From contig NZ_KE161030.1 of assembly GCF_000412335.2 (NCBI RefSeq), positions 3,038,595-3,102,594 of the forward strand: a DNA stretch of 64,000 bases. Reading direction: 5' to 3'. The notes under the pieces are model-generated. The model was given only the letters and a program-made list of their open reading frames with translations, made no database searches and was not told the DNA's origin. The stretch comes from Cedecea davisae DSM 4568. Lineage in GTDB: Bacteria > Pseudomonadota > Gammaproteobacteria > Enterobacterales > Enterobacteriaceae. Of the stretch, positions 43,618-55,832 are shown piece by piece. Position numbers and translations under genes: made by a program. Position 1 is the first letter of the stretch. Every line of letters starts with the position of its first letter.

Positions 43618-45438
43618 ATGAAGATGACGAAAGCTGTACGCGCGCTGATGCTGCTTTGCCTTTGCGCTGCCTCTCTGGCAGCACGAGCCGCACAAATCAA
43701 TGAAAGCTACTCCTTCTCGGTGCTGGGCGAGCCCAAATATGCCGTTAACTTTACTCAATTTGACTATGTGAATCCCGCCGCCCCGAAAGGCGGAAATATT
43801 ACCCTCTCGTCTATTGGCACCTTCGACAACTTCAACCGCTTTGCCCTACGCGGTAATCCCGGCGTCCGCACCGATGCGCTTTACGACACGCTATTCACCA
43901 CCTCCGACGACGAGCCGGGCAGCTATTATCCGCTGATTGCGGAGATGGCTCGCTATCCGGTCAATTTTGCCTGGGCCGAAGTTTCCATTAACCCGCGCGC
44001 GCGCTTCCACGACGGCAGCCCAATTACCGCCGAAGACGTAGCCTTTACCTTCAATAAGTTTATGACCGAAGGCGTACCGCAGTTTCGCCTGGTCTACAAA
44101 GGCGCGACCGTTAAGGCCATCGCGCCGCTGACGGTGCGCATTGAGCTGGCTAAACCGAGCAAAGAGAGAATGCTGGGCCTGTTCTCGCTGCCGGTCTTCC
44201 CAGAAAAATTCTGGAAGGACCATAAACTCAGCGACCCGCTCTCCTCGCCGCCGCTGGCCAGCGGGCCGTATAAAATTACCGCCTGGAAAATGGGCCAGTA
44301 CATTACCTACTCCAGGGTTCGCGATTACTGGGCGGCTAATCTGCCGGTGAACCGCGGCCGCTGGAACTTTGACTCTATCCGCTATGACTATTATCTCGAC
44401 GACAACGTCGCCTTCGAGGCATTCAAAGCGGGCGCATTTGATTTCCGCGCCGAACCCTCGGCTAAAAACTGGGCCACGCGCTATATCGGGAAAAACTTTA
44501 ATAATCACTACATCGTCAAAGATGAGCTGAAAAATGAATCCGCGCAGGACGCACGCTGGCTGGCGTTTAACATTCAGCGCCCCATCTTCGCAGACCGCCG
44601 GGTCAGGGAAGCCATCAGCCTGGCGTTTGATTTCGAGTGGATGAATAAAGCGCTGTTTTACGGGGCCTACAGCCGGGCTAATAGCTACTTTCAGAATACC
44701 GAATATGCCGCTCGCGGCTACCCGGATGCCGACGAGCTGATGCTGCTGGCGCCGATGAAAAAGGATTTACCGCCAGAAGTCTTTACCTCTATCTACAACC
44801 CGCCAAAATCAGACGGCAGCGGCTATGACAGGGAAAACCTGCTCAAGGCGCTGGCTTTGTTAAAAGAGGCCGGATGGGAGTTAAAAGACCAAAGACTGGT
44901 TAACGTCCAGACCGGCCAGCCCTTTAGCTTTGAGCTGCTGATTGGCACCACCGGCAATACGCAGTGGGTGCTACCCTTCCAGCATAATCTACAGCGGCTG
45001 GGCATCACCCTGAACATCCGCCAGGCAGATAACTCGCAGCTAACCAACCGCCTGCGCAGCCGTGATTACGACATGATGCCGACGTTATACAGCGCCATGC
45101 CCTACCCCAGCACCGAACTGCAAATTTCCTGGGCTTCCGAATACGTTAACTCGACCTATAACGCGCCTGGGGTAAAAAGCCCAGAGGTGGACAACCTGGT
45201 GAGCCAGATAGTTGCCAGCCAGGGCAATCAGAAGAAGCTGCTGCCGCTGGGGCGGGCGCTCGACCGGGTGTTAACCTGGAACTACTACATGCTGCCGATG
45301 TGGTATATGTCAGCCGATCGCCTGGCCTGGTGGAGTAAATTCTCCCGGCCGTCGATTCGCCCGCTGTATAACAACGGTTTTGATAATTGGTGGTACGACG
45401 TCAACAAGGCGGCGAAGCTGCCTGCCGACAGGCGATAG
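43618..45438 (+). CDS. yejA: Oligopeptide ABC transporter substrate-binding protein YejA
   Basis: 606 residues with a signal peptide ([20 protein letters not shown]) and an SBP_bac_5 fold: [78 protein letters not shown]. It delivers peptides, including microcin C, to the YejBEF importer. First gene of the yejABEF operon, with 11 bp to yejB. Confidence 0.95.
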   Translation: MKMTKAVRALMLLCLCAASLAARAAQINESYSFSVLGEPKYAVNFTQFDYVNPAAPKGGNITLSSIGTFDNFNRFALRGNPGVRTDALYDTLFTTSDDEPGSYYPLIAEMARYPVNFAWAEVSINPRARFHDGSPITAEDVAFTFNKFMTEGVPQFRLVYKGATVKAIAPLTVRIELAKPSKERMLGLFSLPVFPEKFWKDHKLSDPLSSPPLASGPYKITAWKMGQYITYSRVRDYWAANLPVNRGRWNFDSIRYDYYLDDNVAFEAFKAGAFDFRAEPSAKNWATRYIGKNFNNHYIVKDELKNESAQDARWLAFNIQRPIFADRRVREAISLAFDFEWMNKALFYGAYSRANSYFQNTEYAARGYPDADELMLLAPMKKDLPPEVFTSIYNPPKSDGSGYDRENLLKALALLKEAGWELKDQRLVNVQTGQPFSFELLIGTTGNTQWVLPFQHNLQRLGITLNIRQADNSQLTNRLRSRDYDMMPTLYSAMPYPSTELQISWASEYVNSTYNAPGVKSPEVDNLVSQIVASQGNQKKLLPLGRALDRVLTWNYYMLPMWYMSADRLAWWSKFSRPSIRPLYNNGFDNWWYDVNKAAKLPADRR

Positions 45439-45449
45439 GGGGAGGAGAC

Positions 45450-46547
45450 GTGGGCGCTTATATTCTGCGGCGTTTGCTGCTAATCATTCCCACGCTGTGG
45501 GCAATTATCACGATAAACTTTTTTATCGTGCAAATTGCTCCCGGCGGCCCGGTAGATCAGGCGATTGCCGCGATTCAGTTTGGCCACGGCAGCGGCGTGC
45601 CCGGCGTCAGCAACGAGATGATGGGCAGCGGCCATGCAAAAACCGGCGTGGGCGACGCCACCAGCAGCCAGTACCGGGGGGCACAGGGCCTGGATCCTGA
45701 AGTTATTGCGGAAATAACCCATCGTTACGGCTTCGATAAACCGTTACACGAGCGCTACTTCAAAATGCTCGGCGACTATTTACGCTTCGATTTTGGCGAC
45801 AGCCTGTTCCGCAGCTCTTCGGTACTTAAGCTGATTAAAGAAAGCCTGCCGGTGTCCATGAGCCTCGGGCTATGGAGCACGTTGATTATTTACCTGGTGT
45901 CGATTCCGCTCGGTATCCGTAAAGCGGTCAGCAGCGGCAGCCGCTTTGACGTCTGGAGCAGCCTGTTTATTATCATCGGCTACGCCATCCCTGCATTTCT
46001 GTTCGCCATCATGCTGATTGTGCTGTTCGCCGGCGGCAGCTATCTGGACTGGTTCCCGCTGCGTGGTTTGACTTCGGCCAATTTCGACGCGCTGCCGTGG
46101 TACGGCAAGGTGACCGACTACCTGTGGCATATTACCCTGCCGGTTCTGGCTACGGTCATCGGCGGCTTCGCGACCCTGACGATGTTGACCAAAAACTCAT
46201 TTCTCGACGAGATCCGCAAACAATATGTCGTCACCGCCCGGGCCAAAGGGCTGGACGAGAAGAAAATTCTCTACCGCCACGTCTTCCGCAATGCGATGCT
46301 GCTGGTTATTGCCGGATTCCCGGCCACCTTCATCAGCATGTTCTTTACCGGCTCGCTGCTTATTGAAGTGATGTTCTCGCTCAACGGGCTCGGGCTGCTG
46401 GGCTACGAAGCGACTATCTCGCGCGACTATCCGGTAATGTTCGGCACGCTGTACATCTTTACCCTGATTGGCCTGCTGCTGAATATCCTGAGCGATGTTA
46501 CCTACACGCTGGTCGATCCGCGTATTGATTTTGAGGGACGAGGATGA
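45450..46547 (+). CDS. yejB: Oligopeptide ABC transporter permease YejB
   Basis: 365 residues, six helices, DppB/OppB family. The GTG start at 45450 (reads [20 protein letters not shown]) follows GGAGGAG and matches E. coli YejB; the frame is open from 45387 inside yejA but that is out-of-family. The coupling motif [20 protein letters not shown] is present. It forms the channel with YejE and overlaps it by 4 bp (ATGA). Confidence 0.95.
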   Translation: MGAYILRRLLLIIPTLWAIITINFFIVQIAPGGPVDQAIAAIQFGHGSGVPGVSNEMMGSGHAKTGVGDATSSQYRGAQGLDPEVIAEITHRYGFDKPLHERYFKMLGDYLRFDFGDSLFRSSSVLKLIKESLPVSMSLGLWSTLIIYLVSIPLGIRKAVSSGSRFDVWSSLFIIIGYAIPAFLFAIMLIVLFAGGSYLDWFPLRGLTSANFDALPWYGKVTDYLWHITLPVLATVIGGFATLTMLTKNSFLDEIRKQYVVTARAKGLDEKKILYRHVFRNAMLLVIAGFPATFISMFFTGSLLIEVMFSLNGLGLLGYEATISRDYPVMFGTLYIFTLIGLLLNILSDVTYTLVDPRIDFEGRG

Positions 46548-47569
46548 GCCGCTTAAGCCCGGTAAACCAGGCGCGCTGGACGCGCTTTCGCCAGAACCGT
46601 CGCGGCTACTGGTCGCTGTGGATCTTTGCCGTTTTCTTCGCTCTCTGCCTCTGCTCTGAGCTGGTAGCTAACGACAAACCGCTGGTCGTAAGCTACGAAG
46701 GCAAGCTCTGGTTTCCCTTTGTGAAAAACTACAGCGAGAGCGATTTTGGCGGCCCGCTGGCAACGCTGGCGGATTATCAGGATCCGTGGCTGGCAAAACG
46801 TCTGGACGAAAAAGGCTGGGTGCTGTGGGCGCCGGTGCGGTTTGGCAGCCAGACGATTAACTATGCCAGCAGCCAGCCGTTCCCCTCGCCACCAAACGCG
46901 CAAAACTGGCTCGGCACCGACGCAAACGGCAGCGACGTGCTGGCACGTATTCTCTACGGGTCGCGTATTTCATTGCTTTTTGGCCTGATGCTAACGCTGT
47001 TTTCCAGCCTGATTGGCGTGCTGGCCGGTGCGGTTCAGGGCTATTATGGTGGCCGGGTCGACCTTTGGGGGCAGCGCTTTATTGAAGTCTGGTCGGGTAT
47101 GCCGACGCTGTTTTTAATTATCTTGCTTTCAAGCGTGGTGCAGCCGGGCTTCTGGTCGCTGCTGGGCATAACGGTGCTGTTCGGCTGGATGGGGCTGGTC
47201 GGCGTGGTGCGCGCCGAATTTCTGCGTACCCGCAATTTCGATTATATCCGTGCGGCGCAGGCGATGGGCGTCAGCGACTGGTCGATAATGACCCGCCATA
47301 TGCTGCCCAACGCCATGGTGGCCACCCTCACCTTCCTGCCGTTTATCCTTTGCGCCTCTATCACTACGTTAACCTCGCTCGATTTCCTCGGCTTTGGGCT
47401 GCCCCTGGGCTCTCCTTCGCTTGGCGACCTGCTGCTGCAGGGCAAAAATAATATGCAGGCTCCGTGGCTGGGCATTATCTCGTTTCTGTCGCTGGCAACG
47501 CTGCTTTCACTGTTAATTTTCATTGGCGAAGCGGTGCGCGACGCCTTTGACCCAGGCAAGGTGCGCTAA
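46544..47569 (+). CDS. yejE: Oligopeptide ABC transporter permease YejE
   Basis: 341 residues, DppC/OppC family with an OppC_N domain. [20 protein letters not shown] and the coupling loop [20 protein letters not shown] are typical. Second membrane subunit of the YejABEF peptide importer, overlapping yejB by 4 bp and lying 2 bp before yejF. Confidence 0.95.
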   Translation: MSRLSPVNQARWTRFRQNRRGYWSLWIFAVFFALCLCSELVANDKPLVVSYEGKLWFPFVKNYSESDFGGPLATLADYQDPWLAKRLDEKGWVLWAPVRFGSQTINYASSQPFPSPPNAQNWLGTDANGSDVLARILYGSRISLLFGLMLTLFSSLIGVLAGAVQGYYGGRVDLWGQRFIEVWSGMPTLFLIILLSSVVQPGFWSLLGITVLFGWMGLVGVVRAEFLRTRNFDYIRAAQAMGVSDWSIMTRHMLPNAMVATLTFLPFILCASITTLTSLDFLGFGLPLGSPSLGDLLLQGKNNMQAPWLGIISFLSLATLLSLLIFIGEAVRDAFDPGKVR

Positions 47570-47571
47570 CC

Positions 47572-49161
47572 ATGACCACCCCGCTGCTCACAATCAACAA
47601 TCTCTCCGTCGCTTTTCAGCAGGGCGAAACCCTGCGCCAGGTGGTGGACTCGGTTTCGCTTCAGGTTAATGCCGGTGAAACGCTTGCCCTGGTCGGTGAG
47701 TCCGGCTCGGGCAAGAGCGTGACCGCGCTGTCGGTGCTGCGCCTGCTGCCTGCTCCACCTGCGGTTTATCCCTCCGGTGAGATCCGGTTTAACGGCATCG
47801 AGCTACTAAATGCCCCGGAAAAAACCCTGCGTGGCGTTCGTGGTAACAAAATAGCGATGATTTTCCAGGAACCGATGGTGTCGCTGAACCCGCTGCATAC
47901 CATCGAGAAACAGCTCTATGAGGTGCTTTCCCTGCACCGGGGAATGCGGCGTGAAGCGGCGCGAGGGGAAATTCTTAGCTGCCTTGACCGGGTCGGTATC
48001 CGCCAGCCTCTAACCCGGCTGAACGACTTCCCTCACCTGCTCTCCGGCGGTGAACGCCAGAGGGTAATGATTGCGATGGCGCTGCTGACTCGCCCGGAAT
48101 TACTGATTGCCGACGAGCCAACAACCGCCCTGGATGTCTCGGTTCAGGCGCAAATTCTACAACTGCTGAAAGAGCTGAAGCAGGAGCTGAACATGGGGCT
48201 GCTGTTCATCACCCATAATCTCAGCATCGTTAAGAAACTGGCGGATAATGTTGCGGTAATGCGCCACGGAAAATGTGTCGAGCAGCAACCCGTGGCTGAG
48301 CTTTTCAGCAACCCTCAGCATCCTTATACCCGCCAGTTGTTAAACGCGGAGCCTTCCGGCCAGCCGGTCGCTTTAGACACCGGCCAGGAACCGCTGCTGA
48401 AGGTCGAAAACCTGCAAGTTGCCTTCCCCATTCGCCGCGGCCTGCTTAAACGCACCGTTGGCCATCATTATGGCCTGAAAGAGCTGAGCTTTGAGCTGCG
48501 CCCCGGTGAAAGCCTCGGCCTGGTAGGTGAGTCCGGCTCCGGCAAAAGTACTACCGGTCTTGCTCTGCTGCGGCTGATTCACTCCAGCGGCAATATCTGG
48601 TTTGACGGCCAGCCGCTGCACCAGCTCAACCGCAAAAAGCTGCTGCCGCTGCGCCACCGCATTCAGGTGGTGTTTCAGGATCCTAACTCCTCGCTCAATC
48701 CGCGCCTGGATGTGCTGCAAATTGTTGAGGAAGGCTTGCGCGTTCATCAGCGTGCATTAACCGCCGCCGAACGCAGAGCGCGTGTGATTCAGGTGCTGGA
48801 AGAAGTGGGTCTGGAAGCCGATATGCTGCACCGTTACCCGGTTGAGTTTTCCGGCGGCCAGCGTCAGCGCATCGCCATCGCCAGGGCGCTCATCCTTCAG
48901 CCACAGCTGATTGTGCTGGACGAGCCAACCTCTTCACTTGACCGCTCGGTACAGGCGCAAATCCTGGCGCTGCTAAAGTCGCTGCAGGAAAAACACCGGC
49001 TGGCGTACATTTTTATTAGCCACGATCTACAGGTAGTGAAGGCGCTTTGCCATCAAATGGTGGTGCTGCGGCAGGGAGAAGTAGTGGAACAGGGAGAGTG
49101 CGGCCAGATATTCCGGGCGCCACAGAGCGACTACTCGCGCCAGCTGCTGGCGTTAGCCTGA
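47572..49161 (+). CDS. yejF: Oligopeptide ABC transporter dual ATPase YejF
   Basis: 529 residues with two tandem ABC domains. The first has Walker A GESGSGKSV, signature LSGGERQRV and Walker B LLIADEPTTALD; the second GESGSGKSTTG, FSGGQRQRI and LIVLDEPTSSLD. In DppDF-type systems these are two proteins; here, as in E. coli, they are fused. It powers YejBE. Its stop is only 2 bp from the stop of convergent yejG, leaving no space for a terminator between them. Confidence 0.96.
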   Translation: MTTPLLTINNLSVAFQQGETLRQVVDSVSLQVNAGETLALVGESGSGKSVTALSVLRLLPAPPAVYPSGEIRFNGIELLNAPEKTLRGVRGNKIAMIFQEPMVSLNPLHTIEKQLYEVLSLHRGMRREAARGEILSCLDRVGIRQPLTRLNDFPHLLSGGERQRVMIAMALLTRPELLIADEPTTALDVSVQAQILQLLKELKQELNMGLLFITHNLSIVKKLADNVAVMRHGKCVEQQPVAELFSNPQHPYTRQLLNAEPSGQPVALDTGQEPLLKVENLQVAFPIRRGLLKRTVGHHYGLKELSFELRPGESLGLVGESGSGKSTTGLALLRLIHSSGNIWFDGQPLHQLNRKKLLPLRHRIQVVFQDPNSSLNPRLDVLQIVEEGLRVHQRALTAAERRARVIQVLEEVGLEADMLHRYPVEFSGGQRQRIAIARALILQPQLIVLDEPTSSLDRSVQAQILALLKSLQEKHRLAYIFISHDLQVVKALCHQMVVLRQGEVVEQGECGQIFRAPQSDYSRQLLALA

Positions 49162-49163
49162 AT

Positions 49164-49514
49164 TCAGAAAGGATTATTGCTGGAGAAGGACTCGGCAATG
49201 GCTACGCCAAAGTTTTTCAGGCGGCAGGTTGCGGCCAGCTCATCCTGTAAGTTAACAAACAGGCACGGCTCGCCTTCGCACTCGACTACCGAGCTATCCA
49301 CTTCGATATCGCTTAATGCCTGGCTGAGCGTATCCATAATAGGCCACGCTTTTTCCCCATCCGGGCTTAACAGCTTCAGGCCGATCAGGCAGTCCTCATC
49401 GCGCTGGCCGTTTTGCGGAATCGGTTCAACTCTGGAGCCTGCAAAACCCGCCAACCAGCGATAGCTCTGCGGCAGACGGTGCACTATGGACAGTTGTATG
49501 CTATTCAATTTCAT
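49164..49514 (-). CDS. yejG: YejG family protein
   Basis: 116 residues, very similar to E. coli YejG, including [39 protein letters not shown] and [10 protein letters not shown]. It is a small cytoplasmic protein with no membrane segment and no settled function. The start at 49514 (MKLNSIQLS) has CTCCGGGGAA upstream; the frame is open to 49538. Convergent with yejF. Confidence 0.93.
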   Translation of the reverse strand: MKLNSIQLSIVHRLPQSYRWLAGFAGSRVEPIPQNGQRDEDCLIGLKLLSPDGEKAWPIMDTLSQALSDIEVDSSVVECEGEPCLFVNLQDELAATCRLKNFGVAIAESFSSNNPF

Positions 49515-49811
49515 TTCCCCGGAGGTTCCACTCGGCAATTTATCTCAAACAGTTTACATAAAGGTTAACACAATGTTGATAAATTGCGTCTAAACGAGTA
49601 TGGAAACGGCCGACATCCGCCGTAGTAATTTCATAACTAACGCTTTATTTTTGTGCTCTGGCACGCGTTTCGGCGCTATATGTATCGCTTTCTGAGATCT
49701 AACTCAACCTTTTTAACTACAAAGTTGTGACTTTTTACAGTTGAGGTTTTTACATACGCGAAACATATATCCTATTTTTTCGGGCGGCTGGCGGGGAATT
49801 TTGCGGGGTTA
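49515..49811. other. Intergenic region between bcr and yejG
   Basis: About 300 bp upstream of yejG. It must contain the yejG promoter. AT-rich with no gene and no recognised operator. Confidence 0.35.
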
Positions 49812-49839
49812 GCGAGCATTTCGCATCCGAAATGCTCGC
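49812..49839 (-). terminator. Hairpin downstream of bcr
   Basis: GCGAGCATTTCG and CGAAATGCTCGC form a perfect twelve-base-pair stem with a four-base loop, 5 bp after the bcr stop. On the minus strand no T-tract follows, so it may be a stabiliser or weak terminator rather than a classical one. Confidence 0.6.
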
Positions 49840-49844
49840 CTGTT

Positions 49845-51041
49845 TTATGCCTGAGAGTGGCGCGCCCTGCTGGCGTAGAAATAGAACAGCACCGAGCAGG
49901 TGGCGCAGACGGCAATAGACCAGATCATCGGCCATGCGGTATTAAAGGTCGCCACCGACAGCAGTGCGCCGGTCAAGGCACCGATACCGAAACGGAAGGT
50001 TCCCGCCAGCGAAGAAGCCGTGCCCGCCATATGCGGAAACTCGTCAAGAATGACCGCCATCGCGTTTGAGGAAACCAGCGAAACGCAGCTGATAAATATC
50101 GCCACGCCCAGCACCATCGCCCAAAAACCAAAGTTTAGCTGGCTGCTTACCACCAGCCAGACCGCCATCGTAAACTGGATATACAGCCCGATTCGGAACA
50201 TGTTTATCGCCCCGATGCGGCGCACAAAGCGGCTGTTAATCATGGTCATAACGAACAGGAACACCACGTTCAGCGCAAAGTAGTAGCCGAAGTGCTGGGG
50301 TGAAACGTGGTTAAGCTCGATATAAACAAACGGCCCGGCGCTGAGGAACGAAAACATTCCGGCAAAGCTGAAGCCGCTGGCCAGCATATAGCTGAGCACC
50401 CGCTTGTGGCGAAACAGCGTAGCAAAGTTGCCGATAGTAGTGCGCAGATGGAATTTCTGCCGCATCTCGGGTGCCAGCGTTTCGTGAATAAAGAAGAAGA
50501 TCATGGCCGATGCCAGCAGCGCTGCCGCCGCCAGTATCCAGAAGATAGCATGCCAGCTGAACCACACCAGCACCGCGCCGCCGACCATCGGCGCCACCAG
50601 TGGCGCAATGGTGGTTATCAGCATCACGAATGACATCATCCGCGAGAACTCTTCCTTCGGGTAGATATCGCGCATCAGGGCATTAATCACCACGCTGGCC
50701 GCCGCGGCAGCCAGCCCGTGAAGGAAGCGCATGGCGATAAGCTGGTCGATGGTTTGCGATAGCGCGCAGGCGATTGCCGCCACGGCAAACACCAGCGTCC
50801 CGCCGAGCACCACCGGCTTACGCCCGAGGCTGTCGGCCATTGGCCCATAGAAAATCTGCCCGATAGCAAAGCCCAGAATATACGTGCTGAGGGTCATTTG
50901 CGCGCTGCCCGCCTGAACACCAAAGCCCTGGGCAATCATCGGCAGCGCCGGTAAATACATGTCGATGGACAGCGGCATTAACATCGCCAGCAGGCCAAGG
51001 ATGACCACGATTCCGACAGAAGAGTTCTGTTTACGACTCAA
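49845..51041 (-). CDS. bcr: Bcr/CflA multidrug efflux MFS transporter
   Basis: 398 residues with twelve helices of the Drug:H+ antiporter-1 type: [37 protein letters not shown]. It exports bicyclomycin and some other drugs, and dipeptides such as Cys-Gly in E. coli. It follows rsuA on the same strand with 17 bp between, and both likely share transcripts. Confidence 0.93.
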   Translation of the reverse strand: MSRKQNSSVGIVVILGLLAMLMPLSIDMYLPALPMIAQGFGVQAGSAQMTLSTYILGFAIGQIFYGPMADSLGRKPVVLGGTLVFAVAAIACALSQTIDQLIAMRFLHGLAAAAASVVINALMRDIYPKEEFSRMMSFVMLITTIAPLVAPMVGGAVLVWFSWHAIFWILAAAALLASAMIFFFIHETLAPEMRQKFHLRTTIGNFATLFRHKRVLSYMLASGFSFAGMFSFLSAGPFVYIELNHVSPQHFGYYFALNVVFLFVMTMINSRFVRRIGAINMFRIGLYIQFTMAVWLVVSSQLNFGFWAMVLGVAIFISCVSLVSSNAMAVILDEFPHMAGTASSLAGTFRFGIGALTGALLSVATFNTAWPMIWSIAVCATCSVLFYFYASRARHSQA

Positions 51042-51058
51042 GAGTGACTCCGGGATTT

Positions 51059-51760
51059 TTAGGGCATGCCAACGCTGGCAATTTCCTGCTCGGTCAATGG
51101 GCGGTATTCGCCTGGTTCCAGTTCTGGATCCAGCACTATCTCGCCGATGCGCTCGCGATGCAGGCCAACAACGCGGTTACCGACCGCGGCGAACATACGT
51201 TTCACCTGGTGATAGCGGCCTTCGCTGATGGTCAAGCGCACTTCCAGCGGGGAAATAACTTCCAGCACCGCAGGTTTGGTCAGGTGTTCTTCATTATGCA
51301 ATTGAACGCCCTTCGCAAAGTGCTCCGCAGTGCCCTCTTCCACCGGCGACTCCAGCATCACCAGATAGGTTTTTTCGCAATGGTGGCGCGGGGAGGTAAT
51401 ACGGTGTGACCACTGGCCATCGTCGGTCATCAACACCAGGCCCGTGGTATCAATATCGAGACGCCCTGCGGCATGCAGCTTGTGGGCAACCGGCACGTCG
51501 AGGAAGTAAAGCACCGTCGGATGATCCGGGTCATCGGTGGAGCAAACGTAACCCTGCGGCTTATTCAGCATGAAATAGCGCGGGCCATTTTGCTGGATAA
51601 GCGGGTTGCCGTCGAATTCAACCTGATGCTCCGGCTTCAGTTTAAAGGAGGCATCGCGTACTACTTCACCGTCAATGGTGATGCGGCTTGCGCGAATTTC
51701 ACGGCCGGCGATAGCGCGGCTGACGCCGAGCTGCTGAGAGATAAATTTATCGAGTCGCAT
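51059..51760 (-). CDS. rsuA: 16S rRNA pseudouridine-516 synthase RsuA
   Basis: 233 residues. An N-terminal S4 RNA-binding domain ([20 protein letters not shown]) is followed by a pseudouridine synthase domain with catalytic Asp in [18 protein letters not shown]. It isomerises U516 in the small-subunit rRNA. Divergent from radD. Confidence 0.96.
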   Translation of the reverse strand: MRLDKFISQQLGVSRAIAGREIRASRITIDGEVVRDASFKLKPEHQVEFDGNPLIQQNGPRYFMLNKPQGYVCSTDDPDHPTVLYFLDVPVAHKLHAAGRLDIDTTGLVLMTDDGQWSHRITSPRHHCEKTYLVMLESPVEEGTAEHFAKGVQLHNEEHLTKPAVLEVISPLEVRLTISEGRYHQVKRMFAAVGNRVVGLHRERIGEIVLDPELEPGEYRPLTEQEIASVGMP

Positions 51761-51957
51761 TAATGTATTGCCTGTTCAAGAAGGTGCCGCCAGCAAGTTG
51801 ACGACAGGGCCTGACGCCCAAATTCAGGTGAAAATTGGTTTGCCTGATAATTAGTTTGCCAGTATAGCGACATCAAAAACTCTCTCAAGGTAAAAGCGTG
51901 CGTTATGGCATAATCGTTGCAGTCATTTAATAACGATATTGATAAACCTGAACCCGC

Positions 51958-53718
51958 ATGTCTTTTACTTTACGCCCTTACCAGCAAGAAGCGGTGGACG
52001 CCACCCTTAGCTACTTCCGCAAACATCCTGAACCAGCCGTTATCGTGCTGCCGACCGGCGCGGGCAAAAGCCTGGTGATTGCCGAACTGGCCCGGCTGGC
52101 TCGCGGGCGCGTGTTGGTACTTGCTCACGTTAAGGAGCTGGTGGCTCAGAACCACGCAAAATATTGTGCTCTGGGGCTGGAAGCCGATATTTTTGCCGCT
52201 GGCCTGCAACGTAAAGAGAGCCAGGGAAAAGTGGTGTTCGGCAGCGTTCAGTCCGTTGCCCGCAATCTCGAACAGTTTCACGGTGAATTTTCGCTGCTGA
52301 TTGTTGACGAGTGCCACAGAATTGGCGACAGCGATGAAAGCCAGTATCAGCAAATCCTCATTCATCTGCGCGCCAACAACCCGAAACTGAGGCTGCTCGG
52401 GCTTACCGCCACGCCCTACCGGCTCGGTAAGGGCTGGATTTACCAGTTTCATTATCACGGCATGGTGCGCGGCGACGAGAAAGCGCTGTTTCGGGACTGT
52501 ATCTACGAGCTGCCGCTGCGCTATATGATCAAACACGGCTACCTCACGCCGCCGGAAAGGCTGGACATGCCGGTGGTGCAGTATGATTTCAGCCGCTTAC
52601 AGGCGCAGCCGAACGGGCTGTTTAGCGAGGCGGACCTGAACCGCGAGCTGAAACAGCAAAAGCGCATTACGCCGCATATCATCAGCCAGATTGTCGAGTT
52701 TGCCGCAGAGCGTAAGGGCGCGATGATCTTCGCCGCGACGGTTGAGCACGCTAAAGAGATTACCGCCCTGCTGCCCTCCAGCGATGCGGCGCTGATTACC
52801 GCAGATACCCCCGGCCCGGCGCGTGACACGCTGATTGAAGCGTTTAAAAATCAGCAATTCCGCTTTCTGGTCAACGTCGCGGTGCTGACCACCGGCTTTG
52901 ACGCCCCGCATGTCGACCTGATAGCTATTCTTCGCCCTACCGAGTCAGTTAGCCTTTACCAACAGATAGTCGGGCGTGGGCTACGTCTTGCGCCGGGCAA
53001 GACTGATTGCCTGATTCTGGACTATGCCGGAAACCCTCACGACCTGTTTACCCCGGAAGTGGGCAACGCTAAAGGTAAAAGTGACAACGTGCCGGTGCAG
53101 GTATTTTGCCCCTCCTGCGGCTTCGCCAACACTTTCTGGGGGAAAACCACCGCCGACGGCACCCTCATCGAACATTTTGGCCGCCGCTGTCAGGGCTGGT
53201 TTGAGGACGACGATGGCCTGAGGGAACAGTGCGATTATCGGTTCCGCTTCAAAAACTGCCCGAACTGCAACGCGGAAAACGATATAGCCGCCCGCCGCTG
53301 CCACCAGTGCGAGCAGGTGTTGGTCGACCCGGATGATATGCTGAAGGCGGCGTTGAAGCTAAAAGACGCGCTGGTGCTACGCTGCGGCGGGATGACGCTT
53401 GAGCACGGCGGAGATGCCAAAGGCGACTGGCTAAAAATCACCTATTACGACGAAGAGGGAGCGGACGTTAGCGAGCGCTTCCGTCTGCAAACGCCCGCCC
53501 AGCGTATGGCCTTTGAGCAGCTGTTTATTCGCCCGCACTCCCGCGCGCCGGGCGTGCCGCTACGCTGGATAAACGCGGCGGACGTTGTGGCCCAGCAGGC
53601 ATTGCTGCGCCACCCGGACTTCGTGGTCGCCAGGAAGAAGGGGCAGTTCTGGAACGTGCGTGAAAAGGTCTTTGATTACCAGGGGCGCTTCCGCCGGGCC
53701 AATGAATTACGAGGTTAG
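51958..53718 (+). CDS. radD: DNA repair helicase-like ATPase RadD (YejH)
   Basis: 586 residues, superfamily 2. Walker A is in [16 protein letters not shown], motif II is DECH in [12 protein letters not shown], motif III-like [12 protein letters not shown], and motif [16 protein letters not shown]. The C-terminus carries zinc-finger cysteine sets ([21 protein letters not shown]). In E. coli RadD helps repair double-strand breaks and works with RecA. Confidence 0.95.
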   Translation: MSFTLRPYQQEAVDATLSYFRKHPEPAVIVLPTGAGKSLVIAELARLARGRVLVLAHVKELVAQNHAKYCALGLEADIFAAGLQRKESQGKVVFGSVQSVARNLEQFHGEFSLLIVDECHRIGDSDESQYQQILIHLRANNPKLRLLGLTATPYRLGKGWIYQFHYHGMVRGDEKALFRDCIYELPLRYMIKHGYLTPPERLDMPVVQYDFSRLQAQPNGLFSEADLNRELKQQKRITPHIISQIVEFAAERKGAMIFAATVEHAKEITALLPSSDAALITADTPGPARDTLIEAFKNQQFRFLVNVAVLTTGFDAPHVDLIAILRPTESVSLYQQIVGRGLRLAPGKTDCLILDYAGNPHDLFTPEVGNAKGKSDNVPVQVFCPSCGFANTFWGKTTADGTLIEHFGRRCQGWFEDDDGLREQCDYRFRFKNCPNCNAENDIAARRCHQCEQVLVDPDDMLKAALKLKDALVLRCGGMTLEHGGDAKGDWLKITYYDEEGADVSERFRLQTPAQRMAFEQLFIRPHSRAPGVPLRWINAADVVAQQALLRHPDFVVARKKGQFWNVREKVFDYQGRFRRANELRG

Positions 53719-53845
53719 CGGTACTTTTCATTGCCGACATAGCGAGATATAGCTATAATGCCGCCCGCTTTTGCATCCGCAAACGCAGATAACTTTCCTG
53801 TTGCTGGGTCGCCTGTAGCAGGAGTATTTAAGAGAGAAACAGTTA

Positions 53846-54130
53846 ATGTTTACTATTCCAGCAGTAGAACGTAAAGAGCAGGGCAAGGGTGCGAGCCGCC
53901 GCCTGCGTGCAGCAAACAAGTTCCCGGCTATCGTTTATGGTGGCGCGGAAGCTCCTGTTTCCATCGAACTGGATCACGACTCCGTAATGAACCAACAGGC
54001 TAAGCCTGGTTTCTACGAAGAAGTTCTGACCCTGTCTATCGACGGTAAAGAAGTTAAAGTTAAAGTTCAGGCTGTTCAGCGTCACCCGTTCAAGCCAAAA
54101 CTGACTCACATCGACTTCGTTCGCGCTTAA
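53846..54130 (+). CDS. rplY: 50S ribosomal protein L25
   Basis: 94 residues, the short L25 form without the CTC domain: [51 protein letters not shown]. It binds 5S rRNA. A strong terminator follows. Confidence 0.98.
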   Translation: MFTIPAVERKEQGKGASRRLRAANKFPAIVYGGAEAPVSIELDHDSVMNQQAKPGFYEEVLTLSIDGKEVKVKVQAVQRHPFKPKLTHIDFVRA

Positions 54131-54152
54131 TCGCGAGTTGAGATCGAAAAAA

Positions 54153-54175
54153 AACCCGCTTCGGCGGGTTTTTTT
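54153..54175. terminator. Rho-independent terminator of rplY
   Basis: AACCCGC TTCG GCGGGTT is a UUCG-capped stem followed by TTTTT on the plus strand, with an A-tract on its left that would also allow termination on the minus strand. Confidence 0.9.
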
Positions 54176-54220
54176 GTATCTTGAGTGACGGATTATTTGA
54201 TTAAGGTCTGGCACCCAGAG

Positions 54221-54673
54221 ATGAGCGACATGTTGAAACCAACTCCCCCCACTTCCGTCGAAAAAACGGCGATCCAAACGCTCCAGACGATACAAAGCTA
54301 TCACGCTCATATCTATTTTGATGGCCCTCAGCAACGGCTTGCGGCAGAAACGCTGCGCGAAGAAATTGCTCTGCGTTTTTCCGTTCTGCTTGGCCGCTGG
54401 CACGACGTTCTGGTCGGCCCTCATGCCATGCCGATGTACCAGGTGGCGTTTACGCCCGATGTGTTTGAACGCTTTGTGCCGTGGCTGATGCTTAACCGCC
54501 GCGGGCTGACGGTGCTGCTTCATCCCAATAGCGGCCAGCCGAGGGCTGACCATACTGAGCATGCAGTGTGGATGGGGCAAAAACTCGATATCATCAACTT
54601 GCAGCGCCTGCCCGAACGTGAAGAACCGGAGCCACCGCTGACGCCCAATACGTCTCCTTCAGTGGCTCCATAA
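54221..54673 (+). CDS. DOPA 4,5-dioxygenase family protein
   Basis: 150 residues from the ATG at 54221 (MSDMLKPTPPTSVEKT); a GTG at 54185 is also in frame. His residues of the family are seen in YHAHIYFDGP, VGPHAMPMYQVAF, LLHPNSGQPRADHTEHAVWM. Plant and fungal relatives open the ring of DOPA; in enterobacteria the substrate is not known. It is small, cytoplasmic and stands alone between rplY and convergent yejK. Confidence 0.85.
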   Translation: MSDMLKPTPPTSVEKTAIQTLQTIQSYHAHIYFDGPQQRLAAETLREEIALRFSVLLGRWHDVLVGPHAMPMYQVAFTPDVFERFVPWLMLNRRGLTVLLHPNSGQPRADHTEHAVWMGQKLDIINLQRLPEREEPEPPLTPNTSPSVAP

Positions 54674-54689
54674 CGACAGGCTCTGGCGT

Positions 54690-55697
54690 TTATTTACTTG
54701 AAGTGCGGCGCTGGAGCTGATCGCGCAGGTTCGGCGGCGTGCCTTTAATCGTCAGGGTATCGGTCGCCGGATCCCAGAAAATACGCTCACCCAGCAGCAT
54801 GGCGTCGAAGTTAATCGTCAGCCCACCGCCGCTACCGGCATATTTTGTCAGCTGGCGCAGGGTGCTGCGGTCGGCCGGGAAACTCTCTTCCAGCTCATAG
54901 CCTTTGTCGGCCGTAAACTGCTGGAAGTTTTTATCGTCCACCGCCCACGGCAGCTCGTCGGCCAGGGAAGACAGTTCTATCTCCTCTCCCGCCTGTAGCT
55001 GCTCGTTGCAGTAGGCGTAAACCTGCTGGCGCGCGGCCTGGCGCTCACTTTTATCCAGCTGCGCTTCGTTGGTGAAATCGTCCAGCGCCTGCAGCAGGCC
55101 TTTGTTCTGCGCTTTGGCATTAAGCCCTTCGCTTGCGCCGAGGAAGTCCATAAAGAAATCGGCCACTTTGCGCCCCACTCTTCCCTTGAGGAAGGTCAGG
55201 TAACGGGTCGATTCCGGATTGGTTTCCCATTCGGTTAAGTCGATACGCGCCACGATATCCGCGTGGTTGATATCGAGATAATGAGTAGCGCTGATATCCA
55301 GCTCTTCGTTAACGCGCATGCTGCTTAAGTTATTCAGCACCGCAACCAGCAGGTATTCAACCGCCAGGTAGCGGTAATGGCAAAACAGCACGATGCCGCC
55401 GTCGGCAAACGGGTACTTCGCCAGCTCGTCGCGCAGGCGGCCGGTTGCAGCCCGGGTAAATGCCAGGAAATCTTCATCGCCTTTACGTTGCAGGCGCAGG
55501 GCATCAGCCAGCTCGCTTTCTTCGCTAAACAGGCCGTAAGCTTTGTTTTTTGCGCTGTATACGCGGTGCAGCTCCGCCATCATATCTTCGACGGCGCCGT
55601 CGGTTGCCAGCAGTGAATCGCGCAGCACAACGTCCAGCGTCTGCTCGTCGCGCTTAATCAGTTGATGCAGGGCAATCTGGTTGATATCCAGACTCAT
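54690..55697 (-). CDS. yejK: Nucleoid-associated protein YejK
   Basis: 335 residues, NA37 family: [60 protein letters not shown]. It is bound to the nucleoid and in E. coli interacts with topoisomerases. Divergent from yejL, as in E. coli. Confidence 0.95.
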   Translation of the reverse strand: MSLDINQIALHQLIKRDEQTLDVVLRDSLLATDGAVEDMMAELHRVYSAKNKAYGLFSEESELADALRLQRKGDEDFLAFTRAATGRLRDELAKYPFADGGIVLFCHYRYLAVEYLLVAVLNNLSSMRVNEELDISATHYLDINHADIVARIDLTEWETNPESTRYLTFLKGRVGRKVADFFMDFLGASEGLNAKAQNKGLLQALDDFTNEAQLDKSERQAARQQVYAYCNEQLQAGEEIELSSLADELPWAVDDKNFQQFTADKGYELEESFPADRSTLRQLTKYAGSGGGLTINFDAMLLGERIFWDPATDTLTIKGTPPNLRDQLQRRTSSK

Positions 55698-55832
55698 GTT
55701 AAACTCTCCTTTAAGACCGGGCGGTATTCAACCACTGCCGATGGCGGGACGCAAGCGTGATAAAAATGCGGAAAAAAAGTCCTTGCTACGGTAAGATAAC
55801 GCCCTTTCCCGAAGACGAATGATTTTTAATTT

